A stretch of 64,000 bases of DNA from Sequoia sempervirens (GCA_007258455.2 VDFB02262564.1:1-64000), one strand, 5' to 3'; counted from the stretch's first letter, positions 11,341 through 22,290 are shown. Notes: generated from the sequence alone by a model not told the origin. Numbers and translations: made by a program.

Positions 11341-12477
11341 GACATTCCAAATTCTGGACAATTAAAATATCCAAATTTATCACTTTCATCTAAACATCCT
11401 CTTATCCGAAAGCATCATAATACTACTATTGAGTCAATTAATATCCTTAATTGTTAAATCCCTAAGGTATTTTAATTAATACCAAATATTAAATACCTTA
11501 CCCTCTTTAATCCCCTTTCATCAAATGAATTAAATAAATATGACATTTATTTAATTCTTCACATGTCACATCACTTTTCCTTAATCTTAGTCAACCTCTT
11601 AATCTCATAATTAGGGATGGGCACATGTCTAATCCTTGACTAAGATGTGTTACATCCCAACTTTACAAGTAAATTAGTTAAACCTAATTAGTATCTTGGT
11701 CAACTCTCCCCCCCCCCAGGAATTTTTAATTCCTTTTTATTCACCCTAGGCTCCTCTCTTCCCCATGTGAATTTTTAATTCATATTTTATTCCTTCTAGA
11801 ATCTCCTTTTCCCATGCATCTTCTAGAACCTTTGACTTGTCACATCAAGTCACATGTGACAAATTCCCACCTTTTTAACCTTGGTCTTATCCACTAGATT
11901 CTTCCAATCATTGTGAATTTAAAATTCACTTTTATTCACCCAAGATTCTTCCCATCTCCCAATGTACTTGGAAGGTACTTGTCCTTCCTCCACATCATGT
12001 ACCTCCCTTCCACATCACTTACACATCATCTCACCCTTAGCCATCTCACATTCCACATGTCAAGATGTGAGGGCTTGTGATTTCTCAACCCACCATAGCC
12101 CTTCATCTTGACCTTGTTGGATCAATCTCAACCATTGAATTATCTAGAGAATTCAAGTTCTCCTATAAATACCCCCTCCTCAAGGGCATTTTCAACACTT
12201 TTGATTTGAGTAACCTTATGCTACCAATTTGCATTCTCAAGCACTTGTTATCATTTAGCCATCCACTTTGATCATTTTGCACATTCAATCTTGCATCTAG
12301 CTACATACCAAGGAGTCTCCAACAGCAAGGAAGGTATAATCATTTGCATCTTGTTTTATCTACTTTCCTTCTTGTTTTATCACTCTTTAGGCTAATCTTG
12401 AAGTGTTCTTAGTCTTTTATCATTCGCATTTTTAGTTATTTTGCACATTAGAGTAGGGTAAAATTCCAAGGTACACA
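11341..12477 (+). mobile_element. Probable solo LTR inside the third hairpin-repeat copy
   Basis: The third hairpin-repeat copy breaks after GCCTTGCTATC at about 11336 and resumes at CTATGGCTAAAAG near 12482, so about 1.1 kb has been inserted. The insert has no coding. It has repeated AATTTTTAATTC words, a TATA box (CCTATAAATACCCC, 12163-12176) and, downstream, the layout of a plant LTR. The flanks GCTAT and ACTAT differ by one base and may be a decayed 5-bp target duplication. Exact ends are uncertain and no TG/CA termini fit perfectly. Confidence 0.45.
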
Positions 12478-12575
12478 ACTACTATGGCTAAAAGCCTAAA
12501 ACAGGTGCTTTCAAAAAAGCTATGGATGATTGGAAAAAATCTATCAAAGCATAATAGTAAGCAACAAGCCATGGT
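12478..12575. repeat. Partial copy of the hairpin repeat family
   Basis: The bases from CTATGGCTAAAAGCC to AGCATAATAGTAAGCAA match 10676-10770 closely. This is the continuation of the third repeat copy on the far side of the solo-LTR-like insertion. Confidence 0.7.
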
Positions 12576-12802
12576 CTCATGGTTTTTTTTGTGTGAAAAT
12601 TAGCTCAATTTTATTCAAGTTTTTTTGCAGATTTTAAACACATTTTTTTGGTGATTTTGCAGTTTGAAACGGAAAAAAATCATTGACCAAAAATTCAATG
12701 ATTTTTTCAAAAAATTAGGGAAAAAATCGTCTAGCTTATAGTTTTTTTTTAAATCACAATTAATCGAGATTTTTTGCAGATTTATGCTTCTATATCACAT
12801 AC

Positions 12803-13607
12803 CTTCCTTGGCTTGGTGGTGTCTTTCCTTTTTTCTTTTCAGCCTTCTCCTTTCCATCGAACACCAGGTCCTTCCACTCCCTCTCCAGAATCATGGGGGG
12901 ATGCTCGTACTTTTTGTTCTTCTCTAAATGTGACCTATATTGGTCCCTCGCATACTTTAGATAGGTACCAGCTTTCTTAAGGACCTTGGTTCGGTTGAAT
13001 GTTTTATCACCGAACAACACAACTAAATGGTTAATGAGTTCATCTTTTAAATCTTCATTTTGGGCATTCCACCGTGTATATGTGGGCCCGAAGAGCTCCA
13101 ATGTAATATCACTTAGATGTTTATAAAAAACATCATTTCCTGCAAAATGATCATGGGATCAATAGTCTAAAAAGAGCGATCAATAAGTAAATTTCAATTG
13201 GATTATATAGAATAATAATTAAAACATTTTAAAGTACCTGAGACCTTCTCTATCTTTATGGGAACAAAATCCTCGGTCACCACAAGTGTGACCAGAAATG
13301 TTCTATACTAGTAATACGGGAAGATCTCAGGAAATGCTACTAAAACATCACCAGTATTAGTGGCTCTGCATCCCCGTGTACATGTCCTGATGCATGTTCT
13401 GGTATGTGTTCTAAAGGGTGCATTAACGGATGCCTGCATGGTATGTGCCTACATTTCAGATGACAATATAGGCATGGACGATGGGGTCAGATAATGTGAT
13501 GTATGTGTAGGAAGATCAGGATGGACACTTGTACCAACCCTTACTCCTTGGGAAGCGCTTGCAGTACCCTGATCATGGCCAGGAGCATCATGAGGAGGAA
13601 AATAACC
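12803..13607 (-). pseudogene. Linker and first half of the transposase-like domain
   Basis: Two exons are joined here. Exon 13607-13238 encodes a Pro/His/Thr-rich linker (GYFPPHDAPGHDQG at its start) with two in-frame TAG codons. Exon 13139-12803 is fully open and encodes GNDVFYKHLSDITLELFG, then ELINHLVVLFGDKTFNR, YARDQYRSHLEKNKKYEHPP and REWKDLVFDGKEKAEKKKG. The pattern of a basic YR..L.K segment, a PP, a W..LV block and a Lys-rich end resembles the plant transposase family found with En/Spm (CACTA) elements. The intron between the exons has donor GTACTTTA and acceptor TTTTGCAG, and the phase is preserved across it. Confidence 0.5.
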
Positions 13608-13708
13608 CTATAAAAGCAACACATATTTTAGTTCATGACATAAAAGAGTACAAAATATAAAACCATGAATGAACTTATGTTATAATTAAAGACCTTATGA
13701 CAACTTAC

Positions 13709-13924
13709 TTGCAAGTTTTTTAATCTCTCTGTCAATACTTTAACCCTGTCTCTTATCTCATCTGTTTGAGGCATTTTGAACATCAACTTAGTCATTTCTT
13801 CACTACATTTTTTCATGAGCTTCTTTATCATATCAAAAGGGTTTGCTAAATAAGTGATGTCATCATCACAAAATATTGACTGCACCTCACTATGGATGCT
13901 CTCCTCTACTCCTGGTGCCTTTCC
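13709..13924 (-). pseudogene. Coiled-coil exon of the transposase-like gene
   Basis: A 216-base open exon of 72 codons lies between a clean acceptor (GATTAG) and a consensus donor (GTAAGTTG). Its product starts GKAPGVEESIHSEVQ and has a helical second half (MIKKLMKKCSEEMTKL, then DRVKVLTERLKNLQ) predicted by eye to form a coiled coil. It joins in phase 0 to the Pro/His-rich exon at 13607-13238. Coiled coils are common in TnpA-type DNA-binding partners, but no specific function can be read from this exon alone. Confidence 0.5.
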
Positions 13925-14260
13925 CTAATCAGTCGAATGCAACAAGAATATTAAAAACATTATCGAAATTAACTCAAAAAACTTATGAAAAAAACATAAT
14001 AATAAAAAAATTTGCTTGTATCTAATTTATACAATTACAATGAGGTAAACTTGTTGGGTAGAAGCGCCTGAAGATACATCGCTATCTGTGTTCTGGGCCA
14101 GAGCCTTCTCTGTACGATCAATGTCCCCATGTGACAAAAATTAAATATAAAAATACATTACCAAAATGAAACCAATAGACTTATGAAAAAAAACATAAGA
14201 ATAAAATGGTATATTTGAGTCATTAATTGGAGGTTGGGTAAAATGGTACGTAGTACGTAC

Positions 14261-15037
14261 CACCCCCATAGTAACTGTGTTTTTAATTAAGCAATTCAAA
14301 TTGTAATCGATTAGCAACTCTTCCCCTGCAGTTATTGATTTTATCGCACATACAAATACACGGTCTCTGTCGCGCGCCTCAAATATGAAATTGGGTTGCT
14401 TATTTGTTGACCCAAGTCATGTACTGTTTATAAACCCTGCAATATTCCTTGATGATTTTGGCCTTCCGTCAATGTACATAGCCACTCCTTTATTTTGATC
14501 CTTATCTTTTAGTTGTATATAATTTGCTGACAGTGCATACCTACACATACTTCATGTATATAGAACCAGTTGCATCCAATCTTTGTAACTGTAACGGGGT
14601 CCAACATACTCCATCAATTCAGTAACTTTGTCGTAACAGACCTTTATGTCATCCATGCAAAATAGGCTCAAACCGTGTAATGATAATAGTGCTATGCGAT
14701 ATATCCTCTCGTTAACACAAAAATTGGTGTTTATTGGAGGAAGTTCCTTGGGTACCCATTGTTTCCATAAATGTTTGTACCTCAAGAGCACCTCGACGTT
14801 GCCTATGCTCTCATCATCATAAGAACATGACCCCCCTTTAGCAAGAAAAAATTCCATGCGTTTATGGAATTTTCTTCTAATCTTTTGACCTCTAGTTGAT
14901 CTCCCTTTTTTAGACATACTACATGTCTCGCTTTCCTCTTCTCTTCCTAAATTTCCCTCACTCAAGGAAGACAAATCTGACAAATACCTATTTGGTGGTA
15001 CCTGCACTCATAAGGATGTTGGATGAAGTTCTTTCAT
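14261..15037 (-). pseudogene. SET-domain-like first exon
   Basis: The frame opens with an ATG at 15037 and runs to about 14261, interrupted by TGA at 15008-15010, 14552-14554 and 14417-14419. The N-terminal 100 residues are Ser/Glu-rich, then basic (KKGRSTRGQKIRRKFHKR). The C-terminal part has the two SET hallmarks in order: NIAGFINST at 14420-14446, matching the R/GFINHSC-type motif, then RVFVCAIKSI, and GEELLIDY at 14303-14326, matching the GEEL..DY motif. SET domains are lysine methyltransferase folds. The Cys of the NHSC motif is not present (NST here), so even the intact ancestor may have been a divergent family. A donor (GTACGTAC or GTGGTACG) follows near 14261. It is placed as exon 1 of the gene ending at 9098, but it could be a separate gene. 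Confidence 0.55.
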
Positions 15038-15515
15038 GGTGATGTGATCCCAAGATGAAATTATGATTAATCTATCATTTCATCGCTACAATTTCACAAG
15101 TTATAAGGTAATCAAGTCTTGATAGATTGCAAGCTATTGTTACTACCATCCAAATGTGTCCATCACAAATCAAATCTACTTAACGTTTTAACTCCCAAAC
15201 TTTGTAACAAGTGTTAAATGTGACTATGGTCCACCAGTTACACAACCAAGGCCTCAAATGTATTCTCTAATTGTAATCAAAGGAATTTTTCTCTTCATTC
15301 AAGTAAATAAACTTGAAGGGAAACACCACCAAGTGGTTTATTTGACACCTACATGACTAAAAATAGTAGCAAATTTACATTTAATTTCCATAAGTCTAAG
15401 TGGTTAATAGGGAGGGAGTGTGTACTAGGCCTGGTTAAGTCATCATAAGTTTACGCTTTGGCGATAATTTTTTTTTAAGTCATATTAAAACTTCCTATGT
15501 CTAATTGGGTATCAA
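15038..15515. other. No gene recognised upstream of the SET-like exon
   Basis: No coding signal is seen on either strand. If the minus-strand gene at 9098-15037 begins at the ATG at 15037, its promoter would lie here, but no convincing TATA box was seen at a suitable distance. The other terminus of the CACTA-like element, expected to carry GTCG-type subterminal repeats, is also not visible here. Confidence 0.4.
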
Positions 15516-16466
15516 GACATAATAACCCAGCCAAAATAACCTTGGACAAAATAACCCGACCAAAATAACCCAAAGACAAAATAACCCAAGGTCATAATAA
15601 CCCATGGACAGAATAACCCGTGGTCAAAATAACCCATGGAAAAAATAACCCATGGCCATTTTAGATCAAGCTAGTAAATTAGAAATGACATAAAATAAAT
15701 TATAAATATGATTTTGAGGCACCATAGAGGCTATTTAGGTCATTTTTAGACCATATATCCATTATATACCCCTAAAATAGCCTTAAAACACCTTTAATAT
15801 GCTTAAATAACCTATAAAATGGTAAATAATTATAAAAATAAAGGCAATTTCGTGGGAATAAGTTGATTATTTTGAAGACACGTGGATTGGAAGACTAACC
15901 ATAAGAGGCAACAGACAATCACCCAAGTTTCCAATCACAATGTGGAATTGCTATTCAGCTACTCAAGATGATCTTCCCATAACCAATAATACTATTGAGG
16001 GATGGCACATAGGATTTAGTGAATTGCTTCAAGCATCACATAGCTCAGTTTGGAAATTCATGAAAGTGGTGAAAAAAGAATAGATTCTCCAAGAGAATAG
16101 AATAGAGAAATATATGGTTGGATACACTAGGAAACCAAGCAGGAAAAAATACTGTGAACTCAAAGAAATACTAAAAAGATTGGTTGATGGTTATGACAAC
16201 CATAACATTTTAGATTGTATAAGAGGCATCGCTCATAATTTGACACTTTAATTGAAAATTTGAATAATAATTTTCTTTTAGCAACATACATGTAATTTAT
16301 AAATTTTGTTTTACTTTCTCTATATTCTTATGGGGATATTTTTCCATGGGTTATTTTGACCACAGGTTATTTTGGCTTGGGTTATTATGACCCCGGGTTA
16401 TTTTGTCCCTAGGCTATTGTGACCGGGTTACTTTGTCCAGGGTTATTTTGGCCAGGTTATTATGTC
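15516..16466. mobile_element. Mutator-like element with reiterated terminal inverted repeats
   Basis: The left end (15516-15655) and right end (16331-16466) are inverted copies about 140 bases long. Each is made of about nine units of roughly 16 bases around GACAAAATAACCC, and the units occur in the same order in both arms, with GACATAATAACC outermost. Between them lies a decayed transposase C-terminus. The total of 0.95 kb means most of the transposase is deleted. ATTGGG occurs close outside both ends (about 15504 and 16479) and may be part of a 9-bp target duplication, but the match is imperfect. Confidence 0.7.
15862..16251 (+). pseudogene. MULE-type transposase, C-terminal fragment
   Basis: One frame runs VDYFEDTWIGRLTIRGNRQ and on to the stop at 16249, broken once by TAG at 16081. 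It contains SPKFPITMWNCYS, then LPITNNTIEGWHIGF, SSVWKFMKVVKKE, NRIEKYMVGYTRKPSRKKY and ILDCIRGIAHNL. The order YFEDTW.G, FP..MWN, NN..EGWH, WKF...KKEQ, and DY.RGIAHN is that of the C-terminal domain of a MULE transposase family better known from animals and some other eukaryotes than from plants, as far as I recall. NN..E..H is the end of the DDE core region. The N-terminal part, including the first catalytic aspartates, is missing. Confidence 0.6.
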
Positions 16467-16559
16467 CCGTAAACCAAGATTGGGATGCAGAACACTTGCT
16501 TTAGGTCATCTCGCATGTGTGGTACTCCATGTTTGTTTCATATGTTCTTTGTGTTTGCT

Positions 16560-16983
16560 TGCACGTGACATGATCTCTTATCTTGTGCTGCTTGGAATGT
16601 CTTTATGTTTGTGAGATTTCTTTGGATGACCCTTGTTGCTCTGTTGGCACAAGGATACAAAGGAAATGAATCTATCATAACATTCTTCTATTTGTATACT
16701 CATTCTTCTATATGTTGTCAACTTTGTCTTTTCTTTTTTCTTGATTTTTACTTTTGGGGATGATGCAAGGTGTTGAGACATTTAGGTCTCTTCCATGTTG
16801 ACCCAAAACTTTTCTTGTCTTCTCTCTCTATGTGTCATTCCTCCATTGTGTTTGTTGTTCCATGAGTATTTGGGGAATGATGTTAGTTTTGAGCTCTATT
16901 ATATCATTGTAGCAAAGATGTGTACTAACCCCGAATCCGTAGACTCCTCCAATATACATATTTTTGTATTGTTTGTTGCATGG
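16560..16983 (+). mobile_element. 3' internal fragment of an older gypsy-like element
   Basis: This piece aligns with the 3' internal region of the gag-protease element at about 50270-50460. Shared words include ATGCAA(A/G)G(C/G)..TTGAG, CATTTAGG..CTTCTTCCATGTTGAC and ATTTGGGG..TGATG. It stops where LTR A begins at 16984. The simplest reading is that the gag-protease element inserted into a related older copy, whose remainder may continue after 52720. Confidence 0.5.
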
Positions 16984-18236
16984 TGTTATCACATAAAATT
17001 TCACCCTAGTACAATTTTCCCATAATACATACCCTTGCTTTAACCTTATAAATTTGATAATGTTAAAACTTGCCACCTTAAGCCTTTTTTCCTATCCATG
17101 GTTTGTCGTTTTTCGTCAGTGGAGGGAATTTTTACTTAGATACTTCCGCATAGTGCAAAAATTCCTAACAGATTCTTAGGTTAGTGGATGTTGGGATGTT
17201 ACATTTCATGGCATCCACGAATTGTAATGCCTCTTGCAACTAAAAACCTGCCTGAAAACATCTTTTTTGCCTCCACACATCCATTTTTAATTCATTTCTA
17301 CATTCCATTCAATATCTCTTAGTCTCTCTCACCTTACACACTTCATTCTTGTAGCTTCTCACTTCACTCTCTCCATTCTTGCTTCCATTCTTTCTACACC
17401 ACCTTCTTGTAGGTTTCAAGCTATTGGCACTACATTTTGACATTTCCACCTTGCACTCTCGAAGCTACCATCCTTCCTCTCAACTTCTTCAAGCTCATAG
17501 AAGGGAAGGAAACACTTTGTTAATGTTTTATTACATTATCAATATTATAGTTAGCATATATATTATCTTTTCTTTCTATATTTATTGTCTACTTCTTTTC
17601 TTTATCATATTTTCTCTATTATGTCCTATTCGCTATCCATGGAGGTGGAAACACCAAAGCGGGGCTTTGATTTAGGAAAACTCCAAAACATAACCCCAAC
17701 ATTTTTCCATCTCCGTGTGTGTAGGTACTTCATTCATGTGGAGCTTGCACTAGGAGGCTAGACCTACCATAAGTTGGATTTCTAATACCCCTGCTTGTTA
17801 TCTAGTTTATAGTTAATTTATCACATTTATAATATCCTTATTGTCAAACTTAGTTATATTTTTTATACATTCATAGCATTCTATCATTTCTAGTTAGATT
17901 GTTAGATTATGGTTCCCAAGTTGTTAGTAGACACTGTTTATTTCGAGTTGTGAACTCTTCTCTCTATTCATACGAGATGCCATTGTTTTGTGCTATCATC
18001 CTTGACCCACACTACTATCCTTTGTCCAAGAGCCAACCAGTTCATTATTCAAGACCTCTACGGTTTATTCATCTGATTCCTAAAATCCCTTATCCTAAAA
18101 ACCCAAAAACATAGATTATTTTTTCCTTTGTTCGTCATTCCATCTTTTAAACTTTTTCATTGAGGTGACCAAGGGAAATTCACTCCCTTTATACCTTGTT
18201 TATCTTGGGACTTAGGAGTAGCCAATCCCCTCCACA
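16984..18236 (+). mobile_element. LTR A (first copy of the duplicated 5' LTR)
   Basis: It begins TGTTATCACATAAAATTTCACCC and ends CCCCTCCACA, followed by TTTTGGTGAACCTGAC, a possible primer-binding site. It is homologous along its whole length to LTR B (18776) and LTR C (51437). The 5 bases before it are CATGG. Confidence 0.75.
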
Positions 18237-18775
18237 TTTTGGTGAACCTGACATTAACCTTTCTTATCCTTCTCTTTGGTTTGAAAATTCTTCTTCTGTC
18301 GTGTCTAGGATGTGTTGTAGATAGTGCATTGTGAGGATTTTATGAGATTTATGACCTAGTCTATGACCTATGAACACATTGTAAAATGAAGTATTTGAAA
18401 CATTAGAATGGAATTTGAAAGGTATAGCCCTCCCTAAACTGGTCCTACTTTTGATGAGACTATTTAGTGTCTTTCTATTGGATTTAATTCTCCTTTTATT
18501 GAGGAAACAACTCATGTTCCTACCCCTCTTACTTTTCCATCAACCTTTTCCTCCTCTTTGGAAGATGAAGCTACTCTCAAGATCCCTTCAGAGTAGGTTT
18601 ACTCCTTAGAGTTGAAACTCGTAGAGCTTGCGAGATTCTTGGAAAAATATCAACCTTTTCCCCATGCAACTATGTCAATTTCTAGCTCTATTATATCACT
18701 GTAGCAAAGATGTATACTAACCCTAGATCCATAGACCCATCCCATATACATATTTTTGTATTGTTTATTGCATGG

Positions 18776-19994
18776 TGTTATTGAATAAATTTGCACCCTA
18801 GTACAAATTTCCCATAATATACCCTTACTTTAACCTTATAATTTGATAATGCTAAAACCTACCACCTTAAGCCTTTTACCCTATTTGTGCTTTGTCCCTT
18901 TCCATTGATGGAGGGAATTTCAACTAGGATACTTCCACATAGTGTAAATGTCCCTAACAGATTCATGGGTCAGTGGATGTTGGGATGTTACATTTCATGG
19001 CATTTGTGAGTTATAATGCCTCTTGCAATTGCAAACCTACCTAAAACCATCTCTTTTTCCTACAAACATCCATTTTGAATTCACTTCTCTATTCCATTCA
19101 ATCTCTCTCAATCTCACCTTACACACTTCATTCTTGAAACTTCTCACTTCACTCTCTCCATTCTTGCTTCCATTCTTTCTACACCACCTTCTTGCAGGTT
19201 TCAAGCTATTGGCACTACATTATGATATGTCCACCTTGTACTCTCGAAGCTAGTTCCCTTCCTCTTGACTTCTTCAAGCTCATAGAAGGGAGGGCAACAC
19301 TTTTTTAATTTTTTATTTCATTATCAATATTATAATTAGCATATAGATTGTATTTACTTTTTATATGTATTGTATACTTCTTTTCTTTATCATCTTTTAT
19401 CTATTATGGTCTATTGGCTATGCATGGAGGTGGCAAGACCAAAGTGGGGGTTTGACTGAGGCAAACTACAAAACATAGTCCCAACATTTTTCCATCTCTA
19501 TGTGTGTACATACTTTGTTAATGTGGAGCTTGTGGGAGGCTGGAACTGCCATAAGTAAGATTTATAATACCCTTGCTTGTTATCTAGTTTGTAGTTAATT
19601 TATCACATTTATAATATTCTTCTTGTCACACTTAGTTATCTTTTTTATACATTCATAATATTTTATCATTTCTAGTCAAATTATTGGATTAAAGTTCTCA
19701 AGTTGTGAAATCTTCTCTCTATTCATACAACATTCCATTATGTCGCGCTATCATCCTTGACTTGCACTACTATCCTTTGGCCAAGAGCCAACTAGCTCAT
19801 TATCCGAGACCTATGTGGTTTGCTCATCAGATTCTTGAAATCCCTTATCCTAAAAACTCAAAAACATAGATTAGCTTTTCCTTTGTTTTTCATCCCATTT
19901 TTTAACCTTTTTCATTGAGGTAACCAAGGGTAATTCAATCCCTTTAGACCTTTTTTGTCTTGGGACGTGGGAGTAGAAAATCCCCTCCTTCACA
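18776..19994 (+). mobile_element. LTR B (5' LTR of the gag-protease element)
   Basis: It begins TGTTATTGAATAAA and ends CCCTCCTTCACA. It is preceded by CATGG and followed by the internal region that carries the gag ATG at 20166. It pairs with LTR C at 51437-52720. LTR C is followed by CATGA, one base different from CATGG, which may be the 5-bp target duplication. Confidence 0.75.
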
Positions 19995-20165
19995 TTTTCA
20001 TGAACTTGACATTAACCTTTCTTATCCTTCTCTTTGGTTTGAAAATTCTTCTTTTCTTGTGTCTAGGATGTGTTGTAGATAGTATGTTGTGAGGATTTTA
20101 TGAGATTTACAACCTAATATATTACCTCCAAAAACATTGTAAGAAGAATCCTTTGAAACTTTAGA

Positions 20166-22290
20166 ATGGGATCTAGAAGGTATAGCCCTCCCCGAATCAG
20201 TCCCACTTTTGATGAGACTATTTTAGGGGTTTTTGTTGGATTTAATTCTCCTTTTCCTTAGGCAACAACTTGTGTTCCTACCCATCCTACTTCAAATTTG
20301 AACTTTGTCTCCTCTTTCGAAGATGAAGCTACTCTCAAGTTCCCTATGGAGCAAGTTTACTCCTTAGAGTTGATACTCGTAGAGCTTGCGGGATTCCTAG
20401 CAGAAGATCAAGCTTTTGCCCATGCAACTCTCATTGTTGAAAATTTGAAAGAGCTAGTAATGAAAAATTGAAGGGGTCTAGAGCTCCTTCATGCTATTGT
20501 TCATATTGTAGAGGCCCATGTTCCCTATTACACCTCTACCTTGAATGCTACTCATGATGTGAGATCAAGGACCACTAGAAAACAACTAGAAATTTGGATG
20601 CCCAAGGTGTCAATGTGCATGAATGAAACGTTTCCCTTTACTAAGCAAGATCATATAATCAAAGTAAATAAGGTACCTTTTGGATTTAGTTGTTCCACAT
20701 CTGAAGCATAGGGAATCCCTACTTATGGTGTCGGTGCCTCTTTTGGTGCCAGTTCCAGAGCTTCTAGTGGTGCTAGTGCTAAGGGTTCTAGCAGTGTGGG
20801 TACTAGTGGTCATGTTGGTAGTTCAGTTGGTCATAGTTGTCTACTAATCTAGTCCTCAATGCTCTTTTATAGAGCATGGGGTGCAAGCAGAATTAGTTAG
20901 TGAATCTGACCAACTCCTCCCAGCCTTTGTTTCAACCCTTTACCCATCATAGTCCTCTTTATATTTCCATTATGAACATTTCTATCCCTCAAGGTGTGGA
21001 GATCCCAAAATTTGAAATGAAAAATGGCCATGGGATCCTTGGACGCATGTCTCATCCTTCAATACACTATGCAAAAATTTCTTTCATAATGATGCTTGAT
21101 TTTCCAAAATATTCTTGCATTCTCTCAAGGATGTTGCCTTGGAATAGTATTGTGCCTTTCTTGACAATTATACTTTGTCTTTTAACTAGCTAGTCAACCA
21201 ATTTCTCTAGTAATTTTAGGTCAACATTAGGCTAAAGATCACTTTCAATGATCTTGTTCGATGCAAGCAAGGAACCCATGAGAAATTGACTAATTTAATA
21301 GCTCGTTATCAAGCTATTTTTGCTCAAAATTCCTATTCTTTACCTAACTCTAATTTTCAAAAAGTGCTTATCGAGAAATTGCAGCCTATGCTGCAAGAAA
21401 AATTTATTTTAATGAAATATCCTTCTTTTGTGCATCTATGTGCTACTTTGAGAGAGTATCATCTAGTGATTTTCTAGTATAGGGATCCATCCTTGAGCTC
21501 CCACTAGGATGGCTAGTTGGTTGTTTCAGTCTTAGGCAAGAACAAGGCCATGCAAAACATGGTCTCTATTTCATCATATAAAAATTATATAGGACGTAAT
21601 AGAAATTTTACCAATTTATTTGAATCATATAATGTATTGTAGAAATTGTTAAAGGATAAAGTAATAACTTTTCCTAAGATTCAACCATTGTCTGAGTTGT
21701 ATCCTTAATGGTATGACTCTCAAAATTTCTATCAATTCCATCGAGTTGTTATACATGATACTAAAAGATGCATGTTTTTGCATCATGTGATTCAAGACTA
21801 TATCAATGATGGGACTATCTACCTGGATGGTAGAAAACATAAATCTAACAAGTCTGTAGCAAATCTTAAGAACCAACTATAGATATACACAAATCCTTTC
21901 TCGTCACACTTGGCTAATTTGGTTGTTCCTTCTTCGTATTCTTCTGATCTTTCCCTATTTGAATATGTGAATGTGGTCTCATTCACTCCTATTTCTCCCA
22001 CAGAGCATGTGAATTTTGTACCTAACATTAAATTCACTCACACGATTTTCCCTTGAATAAGGATCTATCTTTGTTTTATGTTCCTGCCTAAATCAATGGT
22101 AACATCATCACATGTGTTATGGTTAATCTGTCAAGCTGTTTGAATGTTATCATGGAGGAGGCCTTGTTTATCAACAATTTTCACAAGGAAAAATATGAAG
22201 AGTCATAATCCATCCTTCACACTCATAATGGGTTTCTATTGCACCTATGGGTACAATTTTTTAGTCAGTCTTAGTAGGACCTAAGGCTAT
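20166..22290 (+). pseudogene. Gag and start of protease, non-autonomous gypsy-like element
   Basis: A start ATG at 20166 opens MGSRRYSPPRISPTFDETI, with an equivalent start in the duplicate at 18412. After a Ser/Gly/Ala-rich stretch (about 20720-20850), the segment 21140-21480 contains a gag core: LNDLVRCKQGTHEKLTNLI-type sequence, then IARYQAIFAQNSYSLPNSN and LIEKLQPMLQEKFI, matching the retrotransposon gag fold, with the EKL..M and L..Y spacing. From about 22090 a retropepsin-like region starts (NITCVMVNLSSCLNVIMEEA) and is cut at 22290 by the CACTA element. The frame continues at 48475. Many stops and several frameshifts are present. Confidence 0.65.

Larger units (their letters stand above)
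9098..15037 (-). pseudogene. Decayed 11-exon gene: SET-like N-terminus plus En/Spm-type transposase-like protein
   Basis: Eleven minus-strand exons can be chained with GT-AG introns: 15037-14261, about 14107-14051, 13924-13709, 13607-13238, 13139-12803, 10349-10253, 10144-10013, 9904-9736, 9647-9573, 9484-9407 and 9312-9098. Intron phases agree across the joins I checked: exon 3 to 4, 4 to 5, 5 to 6, 6 to 7, and 8 through 11. The join of exon 1 to exon 2 agrees only if the second of two adjacent acceptor AGs is used, and the join of exon 7 to exon 8 is out of phase. Reading order: SET-like domain, acidic coiled coil, Pro/Ser/His-rich linker, basic transposase-like domain, His/Asp repeats, basic tail. 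At least seven in-frame stops make it non-functional. Its 3' end abuts the CACTA-like terminus at 8099-8720, so it is probably that transposon's gene. A decayed host gene is the alternative. Confidence 0.6.
16893..20470 (+). repeat. 1.79-kb tandem duplication including the 5' LTR
   Basis: The interval from AGCTCTATTATATCATTGTAG (about 16893) to about 18680 is repeated from about 18682 to 20470. Each unit holds about 90 bases of flank (ending TTGCATGG), a whole LTR and the first 450 bases of the internal region up to CCCATGCAACT. Because flank bases outside the LTR are included, this is a segmental duplication after insertion and not an LTR-LTR exchange. Confidence 0.8.

Noticed and set aside
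12163..12176. Strong TATA box CCTATAAATACCCC as promoter of a host gene
   Set aside because: It sits inside the solo-LTR-like insertion, and no ORF follows it; it is most likely the old LTR promoter.
15504..16487. 9-bp target duplication of the Mutator-like element (ATTGGGTAT / ATTGGGATG)
   Set aside because: Only six bases match and the element ends would be asymmetric, so it is not called.
20610..20813. Thr/Ser-rich minus-strand ORF
   Set aside because: Antisense of the Ser/Gly/Ala-rich linker of gag on the plus strand.
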